DNA from: Candidatus Omnitrophota bacterium
Lineage (GTDB): Bacteria > Omnitrophota > 4484-213
Assembly: GCA_030640885.1 (NCBI GenBank)
Contig: DAOWIN010000010.1
Location: 1 to 11,830, forward strand
Direction of reading: 5' to 3'
Length of the DNA: 11,830 nt
The position numbers and the translations under genes are program-made. Below the pieces are notes generated by a model, which was given only the letters and a program-made list of their open reading frames with translations, was not told the origin of the DNA and made no database searches. This document shows positions 1 through 6,309 of this stretch, piece by piece. The stretch's first letter is position 1, and each line of letters opens with the position of its first letter.

Positions 1-353
1 AAATTATAGAGCTAATAATAGATAGGAATATAAAAGTGGCAATTTCTATTTTAGTATTAGACGAAGTTATTTGGGCGATCCGAAAATTCACCGATTACAA
101 CAATGCTATTGAATATTATGAAAAGATTATAGAGTTATCAAACTTAGAGATTTTGTCAATATCTTCTCCTTTAATTACTTTAATAACCAAGTATATAAAA
201 CTGGGTATTAAACCAAGAGATGCTATTCATTTGGCAACAATGTTAGAACATGGAATATTTACGATAGTTTCTGATGATGCTGATTTTGATAAGATAAAAG
301 AAATTGAACGATTAGATTTTGCGGGTGCTTTAGAAAGATTAAGAAAGCAATAA
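1..353 (+). CDS. PIN-domain protein (VapC-like toxin), 5'-truncated by the window edge
   Basis: The reading frame is already open at base 3, and the GTG at 36 is internal to the domain, so the gene begins outside the window and only the C-terminal part is visible. Family hallmarks seen: a helix with an acidic residue in VLDEVIWAIRKF, the RDAIHLATMLEHG helix with its conserved Asp, and the final IVSDDADFDKI strand with clustered acidic residues. In PIN ribonucleases these acids bind the divalent metal that cuts RNA. The N-terminal first catalytic Asp is not visible. PIN proteins of this size are usually toxins of VapBC-type pairs; any antitoxin would lie upstream, outside the window. Family assignment is good; toxin role is inferred. 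Confidence 0.8.
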   Translation, partial: IIELIIDRNIKVAISILVLDEVIWAIRKFTDYNNAIEYYEKIIELSNLEILSISSPLITLITKYIKLGIKPRDAIHLATMLEHGIFTIVSDDADFDKIKEIERLDFAGALERLRKQ

Positions 354-397
354 AATATTATAACTTTTGCTGGGTTAACTAAAGAAGGAGTCGCAAA

Positions 398-1156
398 ATG
401 GCTACAAGTTACAAGCTACAGGCAGGAATAGGTGTTCTTTTTTCTTTTTTTCTTTCTTTTATTCTTTTCTTTTTCTTCACTGTTGACTGTAGACTGTTGA
501 CTGTAGACTCTTGCTCCGCCGACCAGATAAGAATACGCACAATTATAACCCCGGTAGGAAGCCAGTCTGAGAAGTGGGGAGCAAAGGGATTGATGGTGTG
601 TATTGGGGGACAACCCATAGCAAGCGGAGGATGCAATGCAACAGGAGGATATAGGATTAACCCAGATAACAGTAGAACCGAGATAACTTTTAATGTTAAT
701 GATGTAGTTATCTTTGAAGATACCTCTAATGGCTCAGGTGTTGGAAGCAATCATCAGTATGATTATAGTTCTGGTTTTCCAAACGATAGTGATACAGTTT
801 ATAAAGTGAGTGGCGGGGGCGCTGGAGAGTTTCCAGAAGATGCTTGTGCGTGGGTAAAAGGAGATATTTGTCCTGATGGATATAGTGAAAACTATGATCC
901 GGGTAGTGGGCAAAAGCAGACAACTAAAAGCGAACTTCTTGGGGGAATACGGATGGACAGGCACAATCATCCCCAATTTTGCTGTCACGATTGTAGCCTT
1001 ATTACTCCTGATGAGTGTTGCGAATCTATGTTTGGAATTACTGATACAGTTTCCCATACAGGGAATTGGGAAAACGAAGCTTGTTGTACTGCGCTTTGCC
1101 GCACTATCTACAATTGCTACAAAAATAGAACATATACTTACTGCTGCAAAGATTAA
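398..1156 (+). CDS. Secreted Cys-rich protein of unknown function
   Basis: 252 residues, no family recognised. The start is decided by a strong AAGGAG at 385-390, 7 nt before the ATG. Residues about 12-27 form an extremely Phe/Leu-rich hydrophobic stretch, then a short polar linker and SCSA followed by DQ, a plausible signal peptidase I site near residue 41, so export is likely. The mature part is Gly/Asn/Ser-rich in the middle; the last ~105 residues carry 13 cysteines, many as CC pairs (FCCHDC, DECCES, EACCTALC, YCCKD), suggesting disulfides or metal binding outside the cytoplasm. Oddity: codons 2 to about 37 are made of the same heptamer words and pyrimidine tract as the intergenic palindromes of this window, so the signal peptide appears to derive from repeat DNA. 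It stands alone, 44 nt after the PIN gene. Confidence 0.72.
   Translation: MATSYKLQAGIGVLFSFFLSFILFFFFTVDCRLLTVDSCSADQIRIRTIITPVGSQSEKWGAKGLMVCIGGQPIASGGCNATGGYRINPDNSRTEITFNVNDVVIFEDTSNGSGVGSNHQYDYSSGFPNDSDTVYKVSGGGAGEFPEDACAWVKGDICPDGYSENYDPGSGQKQTTKSELLGGIRMDRHNHPQFCCHDCSLITPDECCESMFGITDTVSHTGNWENEACCTALCRTIYNCYKNRTYTYCCKD
401..509 (+). repeat. Heptamer-repeat and pyrimidine tract inside a coding region
   Basis: From 401 the sequence uses the CTACAAG-type words seen at 4221 and 6760. It then runs into a T/C-only-rich tract (about 434-478) and, from 480 to 507, four 7-nt units alternating CTGTTGA and CTGTAGA. This resembles the left end of one palindrome family joined to the right end of another. 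Because 7 is not a multiple of 3, three units give a 7-residue protein repeat, visible as TVDCRLL then TVD in the product. Confidence 0.75.
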
Positions 1157-1197
1157 ACCAAGATAAAAAATGAGTTTTGAAGAAGCAGGAGAAATAA

Positions 1198-1416
1198 ATG
1201 CCTTGTAAAACAATTTTAAAATCCAAAAATCCAAAAATGAATTTAGATAAATATGCCGGTGAGTGGGTAGCTTTTGTTGATGACAAATTGGCTTTGCACA
1301 ACAAGTCGCTCAATAAATTAATGTGTGATTTTAAAAAGGCTAAACCTAAAAAAAAACCTTCTGTATTTTTGGTACCACGCAAAGATGAAGGGCCTTATAT
1401 CCTGATTGTTTCATGA
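1198..1416 (+). CDS. DUF5678-like small protein
   Basis: 72 residues. The core NLDKYAGEWVAFVDDKLALHNKS followed by a basic stretch and PSVFLVPRKDEGPYIL matches my recollection of the small DUF5678 family, often found beside retropepsin-like proteases; function unknown. AGGAG at 1187-1191, 6 nt before the ATG at 1198, supports this start, but family members usually begin at the MNLDKY equivalent (ATG 1237). The 13 extra residues come from a copied start site plus an AAATCCAA-type repeat. The stop overlaps the next start as ATGA at 1413-1416, so the two genes are translationally coupled. Confidence 0.7.
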   Translation: MPCKTILKSKNPKMNLDKYAGEWVAFVDDKLALHNKSLNKLMCDFKKAKPKKKPSVFLVPRKDEGPYILIVS

Positions 1417-1799
1417 AGCAAGAATTTTCTTACTTTAGAAAAGGCGAGCAAACTTTTCCTGTTATTGATGTAGAACTTAAAGGTCCTAAAAACAATCTCA
1501 CCTTAAAAGCTTTGGTTGATTCAGGAGCATCCTTTTCGGTTTTCCGTTCTGAGGTTGCTGAATATTTAGGCATAGAAATAGAAAAAGGGAAGCAAATATA
1601 CTTAGAAGGTATTGGGGGACGCATTTTAGGTTATTTTCACAAGCTTTCCCTAAGAATAGGAAGTAAAACTTTTCTTTGCAAAATAATCTTTTCGCCTGAA
1701 ATGACCGTTTCTTTCAATCTTTTAGGAAGAAACAATTTCTTTGTTCCTTTTACTATCAGTTTCCAAGAGAAATCTAAGATGATAATAATTCAAGATTAG
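1413..1799 (+). CDS. Retropepsin-like aspartic protease (clan AA)
   Basis: 128 residues, single-domain length typical of bacterial retropepsin-like proteins that act as homodimers. Residues 33-41 read ALVDSGASF, the catalytic D-[ST]-G-A motif with Asp36. A flap-like EGIGGR segment follows near residue 70, and FNLLGRNNFF near residue 100 matches the hydrophobic-GR motif of the second half. No signal peptide or membrane segment is seen, so a cytoplasmic location is likely. It overlaps the preceding DUF5678-like gene by 4 nt, consistent with a functional pair. The natural substrate is unknown. Confidence 0.82.
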   Translation: MKQEFSYFRKGEQTFPVIDVELKGPKNNLTLKALVDSGASFSVFRSEVAEYLGIEIEKGKQIYLEGIGGRILGYFHKLSLRIGSKTFLCKIIFSPEMTVSFNLLGRNNFFVPFTISFQEKSKMIIIQD

Positions 1800-1813
1800 A
1801 GTGTGAAATTTAG

Positions 1814-1831
1814 GGAGAAATAAATGCCTTG
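1814..1831 (+). repeat. 18-bp duplicated translation-start region (other copy 1188-1205)
   Basis: The string GGAGAAATAAATGCCTTG occurs identically at 1188-1205 and 1814-1831. It contains the Shine-Dalgarno sequence, the spacer, the ATG and the first two codons plus two bases, so both the DUF5678-like gene and the small basic gene begin Met-Pro-Cys. The natural owner is probably the basic gene, whose family I recall starting MP-x-GKK. Confidence 0.85.
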
Positions 1832-1919
1832 CGGGAAAAAGAAAAAGCGAAAGAAGATTAACAAACATAAACGAAAAAAGAAATTAAGAGCAAATCGTCA
1901 TAAAAAGAAAAAGGTATAA
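1824..1919 (+). CDS. 31-residue basic protein, bS22/mS38-like (AURKAIP1/COX24 domain)
   Basis: A very short frame that reads MPCGKKKKRKKINKHKR, then KKKLRANRHKKKKV and a TAA. GGGAG at 1813-1817 lies 6 nt before the ATG. The pattern MP-x-GKK-basic-HKRKKx(L/A)R-x-NRHKK is how I remember short bacterial AURKAIP1/COX24-domain proteins, relatives of mitochondrial mS38 and mycobacterial bS22 of the small ribosomal subunit. Nearly all residues are Lys, Arg or His, as expected for an rRNA-embedded peptide. It sits 24 nt after the protease gene and 17 nt before the TPR lipoprotein gene. Family assignment is from memory of the motif; a random Lys-rich frame is the alternative, made less likely by the good ribosome-binding site. 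Confidence 0.72.
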   Translation: MPCGKKKKRKKINKHKRKKKLRANRHKKKKV

Positions 1920-1936
1920 CATCTGCGGGTATATTC

Positions 1937-3382
1937 GTGAACAGCAAAAGATTTCCGTTTTTAATTATTGCCGTTTTTTTATTATGTGGGTGCGTTAGCA
2001 CAAATGAGTATGCAAAGTGCAAAGTTGCTGATGCTTATACTCATTACACCTTAGGACTTCTTTATGATAATGAAAATGATATACAGCAGGCAATAGGAGA
2101 ATATGAAAAGGCGCTAATTCACGATCCGCATTCTTCCTCTCTTCATTTGCGTTTAGCAATTGATTACATTCAGGAAGAGGAATATAATAAAGCAATTGAA
2201 CAGCTTTGTCTTGTCCTAAAATCCAACCCTAAAGATATCCACAGTTATTTTTTACTCGCCGTTTTATATACTTCCCAAAAAAAATTTGAACAGGCAGGCA
2301 AACAGTATAGGCAAATTATTAAGCTTAAACCGAAGAATTGGACAGCCTTAGTCGGTCTTTCCAATATTTATGTTACCCAAGAAAAAATGGCTTTAGTTAT
2401 CCCGCTTTATGAAAAGATGATTTTGCTTGCAAAAGACAATGCCCCTCTTATTTTTTATAATTTAGGACTTGCTTATCTAAAAACCGCTGAATTGAATTTA
2501 GCTATTGAGAATTTAAGAAAAGCGGTGGAGTTTTCTCCTGAAAATAGTCAGTTCCGAACGGTATTAGCATTAACCTACGAACTTAACGAGCAAAAGGATA
2601 AATCTATTGCCGAATACGAACGAATTTTACAGCTTAATCCTTTGGACCAAAAGATATGTCGGCATTTGGGAGATCTCTTTTTGCAACAAAAAAAGGTGGA
2701 TAAGGCGATAGAGCAGTATCATCTTCTTTTGAAATTAAACCCAAGGGATAGCCAAACTTACTTTTATTTAGGATCGGCTTATTTGCAATTAGAAAAAAAT
2801 TCCCAAGCCTTAAAAAATTTTGAGTTAGCCTTGCAGTTTGCAGAAGAAAAGCCCCTTCAGGGAGAGCATCTTGTTGGTTCAAAGAAAAAAAGTATTTATT
2901 ACTTTTATTTGGGTGTTGTTTATGATAAAATAGGAGAGAAAAAGAAGGCAGAACAAAGTTTTAAAGAAGCGATTATTTTGGATGCCGATAATAAGGATGC
3001 CTGCAATTATTTGGGATATAGTTATGCCGAGCAGGGAGTAAATTTAGACGAAGCTGAAAGGTTAATCAAAAGGGCAATCAAGAACGAACCCCGGCAAGGG
3101 GCATATATTGACAGTTTGGGTTGGGTATATTATAAAAAATCTTTAAAACTAAAAGGGAATAAATCTAAAGAAATGTTGAGAAAGGCTTTGAAAGAAGTTA
3201 AGAAATCGCTCGGCTTGATGGATGATAATGCGATAGTCCGTGAGCATTTAGGGGATATCTATTTTGAAAAAGGTTCATTTAAAAAGGCAGAGGGGGAATG
3301 GCAGAAGGCTTTGCAAATTGATTCCCAAAACGAAAAGTTAAAGGAAAAATTGAGGCATCTGAAAGGTGCCGAACAAAATTGA
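1937..3382 (+). CDS. TPR-repeat lipoprotein
   Basis: 481 residues from a GTG start; the preceding GCGGGT at 1925-1930 is a weak ribosome-binding site. Residues 4-19 form a lipoprotein signal ending LLCGC, with Cys19 as the acylated residue, so the protein should be anchored in a membrane facing the periplasm. From about residue 33 to the end it is wholly tetratricopeptide repeats: I count about 12 helical pairs with the usual LG-x-x-Y, A-x-x-x-Y and P-x-(D/N) spacing. A charged linker near residues 310-325 and longer helices near 405-425 interrupt the register. The DSLGWVYYKKS segment is typical of large bacterial TPR lipoproteins. TPRs bind partner proteins; the partner is unknown. Its 3' end abuts the transketolase gene. 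Confidence 0.88.
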   Translation: MNSKRFPFLIIAVFLLCGCVSTNEYAKCKVADAYTHYTLGLLYDNENDIQQAIGEYEKALIHDPHSSSLHLRLAIDYIQEEEYNKAIEQLCLVLKSNPKDIHSYFLLAVLYTSQKKFEQAGKQYRQIIKLKPKNWTALVGLSNIYVTQEKMALVIPLYEKMILLAKDNAPLIFYNLGLAYLKTAELNLAIENLRKAVEFSPENSQFRTVLALTYELNEQKDKSIAEYERILQLNPLDQKICRHLGDLFLQQKKVDKAIEQYHLLLKLNPRDSQTYFYLGSAYLQLEKNSQALKNFELALQFAEEKPLQGEHLVGSKKKSIYYFYLGVVYDKIGEKKKAEQSFKEAIILDADNKDACNYLGYSYAEQGVNLDEAERLIKRAIKNEPRQGAYIDSLGWVYYKKSLKLKGNKSKEMLRKALKEVKKSLGLMDDNAIVREHLGDIYFEKGSFKKAEGEWQKALQIDSQNEKLKEKLRHLKGAEQN

Positions 3383-3393
3383 GGTATCTGAAA
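3346..3393 (+). repeat. Short tandem duplication at the TPR/transketolase junction
   Basis: AAAATTGAGGCATCTGAAA at 3346-3364 recurs at 3375-3393 with one C-to-T change, a 29-bp period. The period is not a multiple of 3, so the first copy encodes KLRHLK of the TPR protein, while the second gives the stop of that protein and, shifted, a possible TTG start with RYLK in the transketolase frame. Confidence 0.8.
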
Positions 3394-3396
3394 AAG

Positions 3397-4218
3397 ATGA
3401 ATTATTCCGAAAAAGAGATAAAGGATTTAGAAAACAAGGCAAAGGATGTTCGTCGTTTAATTGTTCAAATACTCGCCCGGGCAGGTTCAGGCCACCCCGG
3501 CGGTTCACTTTCGGCAACTGATTTAATAAGCGTGCTTTTTTTTAAAAAATTAAACTATCATCTTAATGAATTAAGATGGAAAGGAAGAGACCGCGTGCAT
3601 TTCTCCAAAGGGCATGCCTGTCCCTTGCTTTTTGTTTTATTATCAAAAATAGGCCATTTTCCTGAAAAAGAATTGTGGAATTTGCGAAGATTGAATAGTA
3701 TCTTGCAGGGGCATCCCGATAAAAGAACCCCGGGGGTGGAGATAAGCAGTGGTTCCTTGGGGCAGGGGTTGTCAGTAGCAGTAGGCATGGCTCTTGCCGG
3801 AAGGTTAGATAAAATGAATTACAGCATTTATTGCTTATTAGGTGATGGCGAGGTTCAAGAAGGAGAGATTTGGGAAGCGGCGATGTCCGCAGCTTTTTTT
3901 AAGTTAGACAATCTTTGTGCTATTCTTGATTATAATAAATTTCAGATTGATGGAAGGGTTGAGGAAATAATGAATATTGAGCCGCTGGTTCAAAAATGGC
4001 AAGCCTTTGGCTGGAATGTTTTGGAGATTGACGGGCATAATATTAAAGAAATTTTAAAGGCTTACGACAATTTTAAAACAGCCAAAGAAAAACCGACAAT
4101 AATAATTGCTCATACGATAAAAGGCAAGGGGGTTTCTTTTATGGAAAATGTGGTGGATTTTCATGGGAGGACGCCCACTGAGGAAGAGACGGAAAAGGCG
4201 ATGAAGGAGTTAAGATAA
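3397..4218 (+). CDS. tktA: Transketolase, N-terminal (thiamine-diphosphate-binding) subunit
   Basis: 273 residues, the usual length of the split-type N subunit. Transketolase moves two-carbon ketol units between sugar phosphates in the non-oxidative pentose phosphate pathway. Visible motifs: AGSGHPGGSLSA (His33), KGHACP near residue 71, and the ThDP/metal motif GDGEVQEGEIWE (149-160) followed by DYNKFQIDG with Asn180. DGH near 205 and HTIKGKGVSFME near the end are also typical. The ATG at 3397 gives MNYSEKEIKDLENKA, the expected N-terminus, with GAGG at 3381-3384 a rather distant 12 nt upstream. A TTG at 3379, overlapping the TPR stop, would add six residues from duplicated DNA and is less likely. 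The C subunit is the next gene; both are needed for activity. Confidence 0.93.
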   Translation: MNYSEKEIKDLENKAKDVRRLIVQILARAGSGHPGGSLSATDLISVLFFKKLNYHLNELRWKGRDRVHFSKGHACPLLFVLLSKIGHFPEKELWNLRRLNSILQGHPDKRTPGVEISSGSLGQGLSVAVGMALAGRLDKMNYSIYCLLGDGEVQEGEIWEAAMSAAFFKLDNLCAILDYNKFQIDGRVEEIMNIEPLVQKWQAFGWNVLEIDGHNIKEILKAYDNFKTAKEKPTIIIAHTIKGKGVSFMENVVDFHGRTPTEEETEKAMKELR

Positions 4219-4220
4219 TA

Positions 4221-4360
4221 AGCTACAAGTTGCAAGTAACAGGCTACAAGCAAGAAAAAGAAAAGAAAAATCTTAGATTTTAGGTTTCTTGTTTGTAGCC
4301 TGCATCTTGAAGCTTTCTTTTTCTTGCTTGTAGCTTGAAACCTGTGGCATGAGGCTTGAA
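4221..4360 (+). repeat. Heptamer palindrome, CTACAAG/CTTGTAG family, copy 1
   Basis: Fills the gap between the transketolase genes. A perfect 21-bp inverted repeat pairs 4243-4263 with 4314-4334 around a 50-nt loop. The arms are 7-nt words (GCTACAA, GTTGCAA, GTAACAG on the left; CTTGTAG, CTTGAAA, CCTGTGG, CATGAGG on the right) with a purine tract inside the left arm and a pyrimidine tract inside the right. The stretch 4257-4315 matches 6783-6841 with 5 mismatches in 59, so this is a dispersed element. Confidence 0.9.
4351..4354 (+). promoter_or_regulatory. Shine-Dalgarno GAGG supplied by repeat DNA
   Basis: GAGG at 4351-4354 is 7 nt before the ATG at 4362. It lies in the last heptamers of the palindrome (CATGAGG, CTTGAAA), where sister units read GAAGC rather than GAGGC. 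A base change in a repeat unit seems to have made the ribosome-binding site of the C-subunit gene. Confidence 0.6.
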
Positions 4361-4361
4361 A

Positions 4362-5291
4362 ATGCAATACCAACGCAATGTTTATGGCAAAGCTTTAGTA
4401 GAATTAGGTAGAGAAAATAAAGATATTATTGTTTTAGATGCTGACCTATCCAGCTCTACGCGCACGGCGTTTTTCGCTAAAGAGTTTCCTGAAAGGTTTT
4501 TCAATATGGGCATTGCCGAGCAGAATATGATGGCAGTTGCTGCCGGTTTAGCGAGCTGCGGCAAGGTTGTCTTTGTTTCTACCTTTGCTCTTTTTGCCGC
4601 AGGTAGGGCGTGGGATCAAGTCCGAAATACAATTTGCCATAACAATCTTAATGTAAAAATCGTAGCTACCCATAGTGGAATTTCAGTAGGGCCGGATGGA
4701 GCAAGCCATCAGGCGTTAGAAGATATTGCTTTAATGCGCGTAATTCCCAAAATGAGCTTGATTGTTCCAGCTGATGCTCCTCAGACAAAACAGGCAATCC
4801 TGGCGGCTGCCAAACATCCATGTCCGGTTTATATTAGATTGGGGCGTCCAAAGGTAGAGGATTTAGACAAGCAGGATTTTAGGATTGGAAAGGCAAATAT
4901 AATTAAAGAAGGAAGAGACATTAGCATTATTGCCTGTGGGATTATGGTAAAGCAGGCTTTAGATGCGGCAAACATTTTAAGTAAAGAGGGAATAGCGGCG
5001 CGGGTAGTAAATATGTCCACTATCAAGCCCATTGATAAAGAAATAATTTTTGATTGTCTCAAACAGACAAAAGGAATTATAACCGCTGAAGAACATAGCA
5101 TTATTGGCGGATTGGGTGGAGCAGTAAGCGAAATTGTTAGCGAGATTCCGACAAAAAAGGTTGTAAGGAAGATAGGCACAAGAGATAGATTTGGGCAGTC
5201 TGGCGAGCCGCAGGAATTAATGAAGGAATATGGGCTGACTGCTCAGGATATTGCGGATGCGGGGAGAGAAATACTTATGAAAAATGTCTAA
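4362..5291 (+). CDS. tktB: Transketolase, C-terminal (pyrimidine-binding) subunit
   Basis: 309 residues, normal for the split C subunit. The start is ATG 4362 (MQYQRNVYGKALVELG), preferred over a TTG at 4356 because of GAGG spacing. Visible: VLDADLSSSTRT near residue 25, and FFNMGIAEQNMM with Glu53, the residue that activates the thiamine ring. VSTFALFAAGRAWDQVRN and HSGISVGPDGASHQALED follow, then the C-terminal domain with AEEHSIIGGLG and RFGQSGEP. Pairs with the upstream N subunit to form the active enzyme in the cytoplasm. Its last codon and stop (GTC TAA) coincide with the first TGTCTAA word of the following heptamer repeat, so the C-terminus is set by repeat DNA. Confidence 0.93.
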   Translation: MQYQRNVYGKALVELGRENKDIIVLDADLSSSTRTAFFAKEFPERFFNMGIAEQNMMAVAAGLASCGKVVFVSTFALFAAGRAWDQVRNTICHNNLNVKIVATHSGISVGPDGASHQALEDIALMRVIPKMSLIVPADAPQTKQAILAAAKHPCPVYIRLGRPKVEDLDKQDFRIGKANIIKEGRDISIIACGIMVKQALDAANILSKEGIAARVVNMSTIKPIDKEIIFDCLKQTKGIITAEEHSIIGGLGGAVSEIVSEIPTKKVVRKIGTRDRFGQSGEPQELMKEYGLTAQDIADAGREILMKNV

Positions 5292-5410
5292 TATCTAATT
5301 GCTCTAATGTCTAATCAATGTCTAATGCCCAATGACTAATAATTTGTTTAGACATTAGACATTTTGTCATTAGACATTCATTAGGTCAATTAGAAATTAG
5401 GTTAATTAGA
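5285..5410 (+). repeat. Heptamer palindrome, TAATGTC/GACATTA family
   Basis: Fills the gap between the transketolase C-subunit gene and ispE. The left half repeats words such as TAATGTC and TAATGCC at a 7-nt period; the right half is the complement. AATGTCTAATG at 5317-5327 pairs perfectly with CATTAGACATT at 5353-5363 or 5368-5378. The word is unrelated to the CTACAAG family, yet period and head-to-head layout are the same. I see no promoter motif I would defend in it. Confidence 0.87.
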
Positions 5411-5426
5411 CATTTCTTTAAGACTT

Positions 5427-6308
5427 ATGTCCAATTTAACCTTACTTTCTCCTGCCAAAATAAATTTATATCTAAAAGTTTTGGGCAAAAGAGAAGACGG
5501 TTATCATAATATTGAAACAGTAATGCAGAAAATCGATCTTTGTGATACCTTAATTTTGAAAGAAAAGAGAAGGGGAATAAAGGTCTTTTGCGACAATAAA
5601 GAGGTCCCCGTTGATGAAAATAATCTGTGTTATCAAGCCGCTGATTTATTAATAAAAGATTTCTCACTCGAAAAAGGCGTGGAAATATTTATTAAGAAAA
5701 AAATTCCTGTTGCCGCAGGTTTAGGCGGCGGGAGTAGCAATGGAGCTACTGTTTTTTTAGGATTAAACGAACTTTGGAATTTGCAAATAGCAGAAAAAAA
5801 GTTATTAGAAATGGGAACGGGAATTGGAGCCGATGTTCCCTTTTTCATCTCTCCTTTTTTAACTGCTAAATGCATTGGGAAAGGAGATGAGGTTTCCCCA
5901 TTTTCTTTCCCGCCTGCTTCCGAAGGGCTGGCAGGTTCTCAAAGACCTTACTATCTTTTAGTTGTCCCCAATTTTTTAGTTTCTACAAAAGAGATTTATA
6001 GCCAATTTCGTTTTTCAGTGCCGCAGTTTTCATTATCACAACACCAGTCTTTTGGCACATTGGAATTAAGCAATGATTTAGAAAAAACGGTGATTAGAAA
6101 ATTTCCTTTGGTTGCTCGCATAAGAGAGGAGTTTGAAAAAATGAGTGTTAAATCCAATTTAAGCGGAAGCGGTCCCAGTGTATTCGGAATTTTTAAAAGC
6201 AGAAAGGAGGTGATAGAAAAAGAGAAAAGCTTTAGAAAATTTGGCAGAACCTATATTTGCAGATTATTTAATATGCCGAGCAAAACGAGGCATATCTTGG
6301 AGGACTAA
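5427..6308 (+). CDS. ispE: 4-diphosphocytidyl-2-C-methyl-D-erythritol kinase
   Basis: 293 residues, usual family length. Phosphorylates the 2-hydroxyl of CDP-methylerythritol with ATP, the fourth step of the MEP isoprenoid pathway, in the cytoplasm. Motifs of the GHMP kinase fold: SPAKINLYLKVLGKREDGYH (8-27) for substrate binding, the glycine-rich ATP loop PVAAGLGGGSSNGA (94-107), GIGADVPFF with Asp136 as catalytic base, and SNLSGSGPSVFGIF near the C-terminus. Residues about 160-173 (SFPPASEGLAGSQR) look longer than usual between KGDEVSP and the PYYLLVVPN strand and may be a small insertion. No clear Shine-Dalgarno precedes the ATG, which directly follows the palindromic repeat. Its stop is 1 nt before spoVG, so the two are likely cotranscribed. 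Confidence 0.93.
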   Translation: MSNLTLLSPAKINLYLKVLGKREDGYHNIETVMQKIDLCDTLILKEKRRGIKVFCDNKEVPVDENNLCYQAADLLIKDFSLEKGVEIFIKKKIPVAAGLGGGSSNGATVFLGLNELWNLQIAEKKLLEMGTGIGADVPFFISPFLTAKCIGKGDEVSPFSFPPASEGLAGSQRPYYLLVVPNFLVSTKEIYSQFRFSVPQFSLSQHQSFGTLELSNDLEKTVIRKFPLVARIREEFEKMSVKSNLSGSGPSVFGIFKSRKEVIEKEKSFRKFGRTYICRLFNMPSKTRHILED

Positions 6309-6309
6309 G

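Noticed and set aside
371..384. GGTTAACTAAAG before the secreted-protein gene as another cassette core
   Set aside because: GTTAACT does not fit GTTRRRY and no left box or pairing arms accompany it.
734..1234. 166-codon minus-strand frame opposite the secreted Cys-rich gene
   Set aside because: No ribosome-binding site or recognisable domain; the + strand frame has both a strong site and a signal peptide.
3806..3812. GTTAGAT core inside the transketolase gene
   Set aside because: It matches the attC R' word by chance within conserved coding sequence; it shows that the word alone is not evidence.
6241..6309. Upstream extension of spoVG overlapping the ispE end
   Set aside because: SpoVG begins MEITEVR at 6310 with a strong GGAGG; the extension is ispE coding DNA read out of frame.
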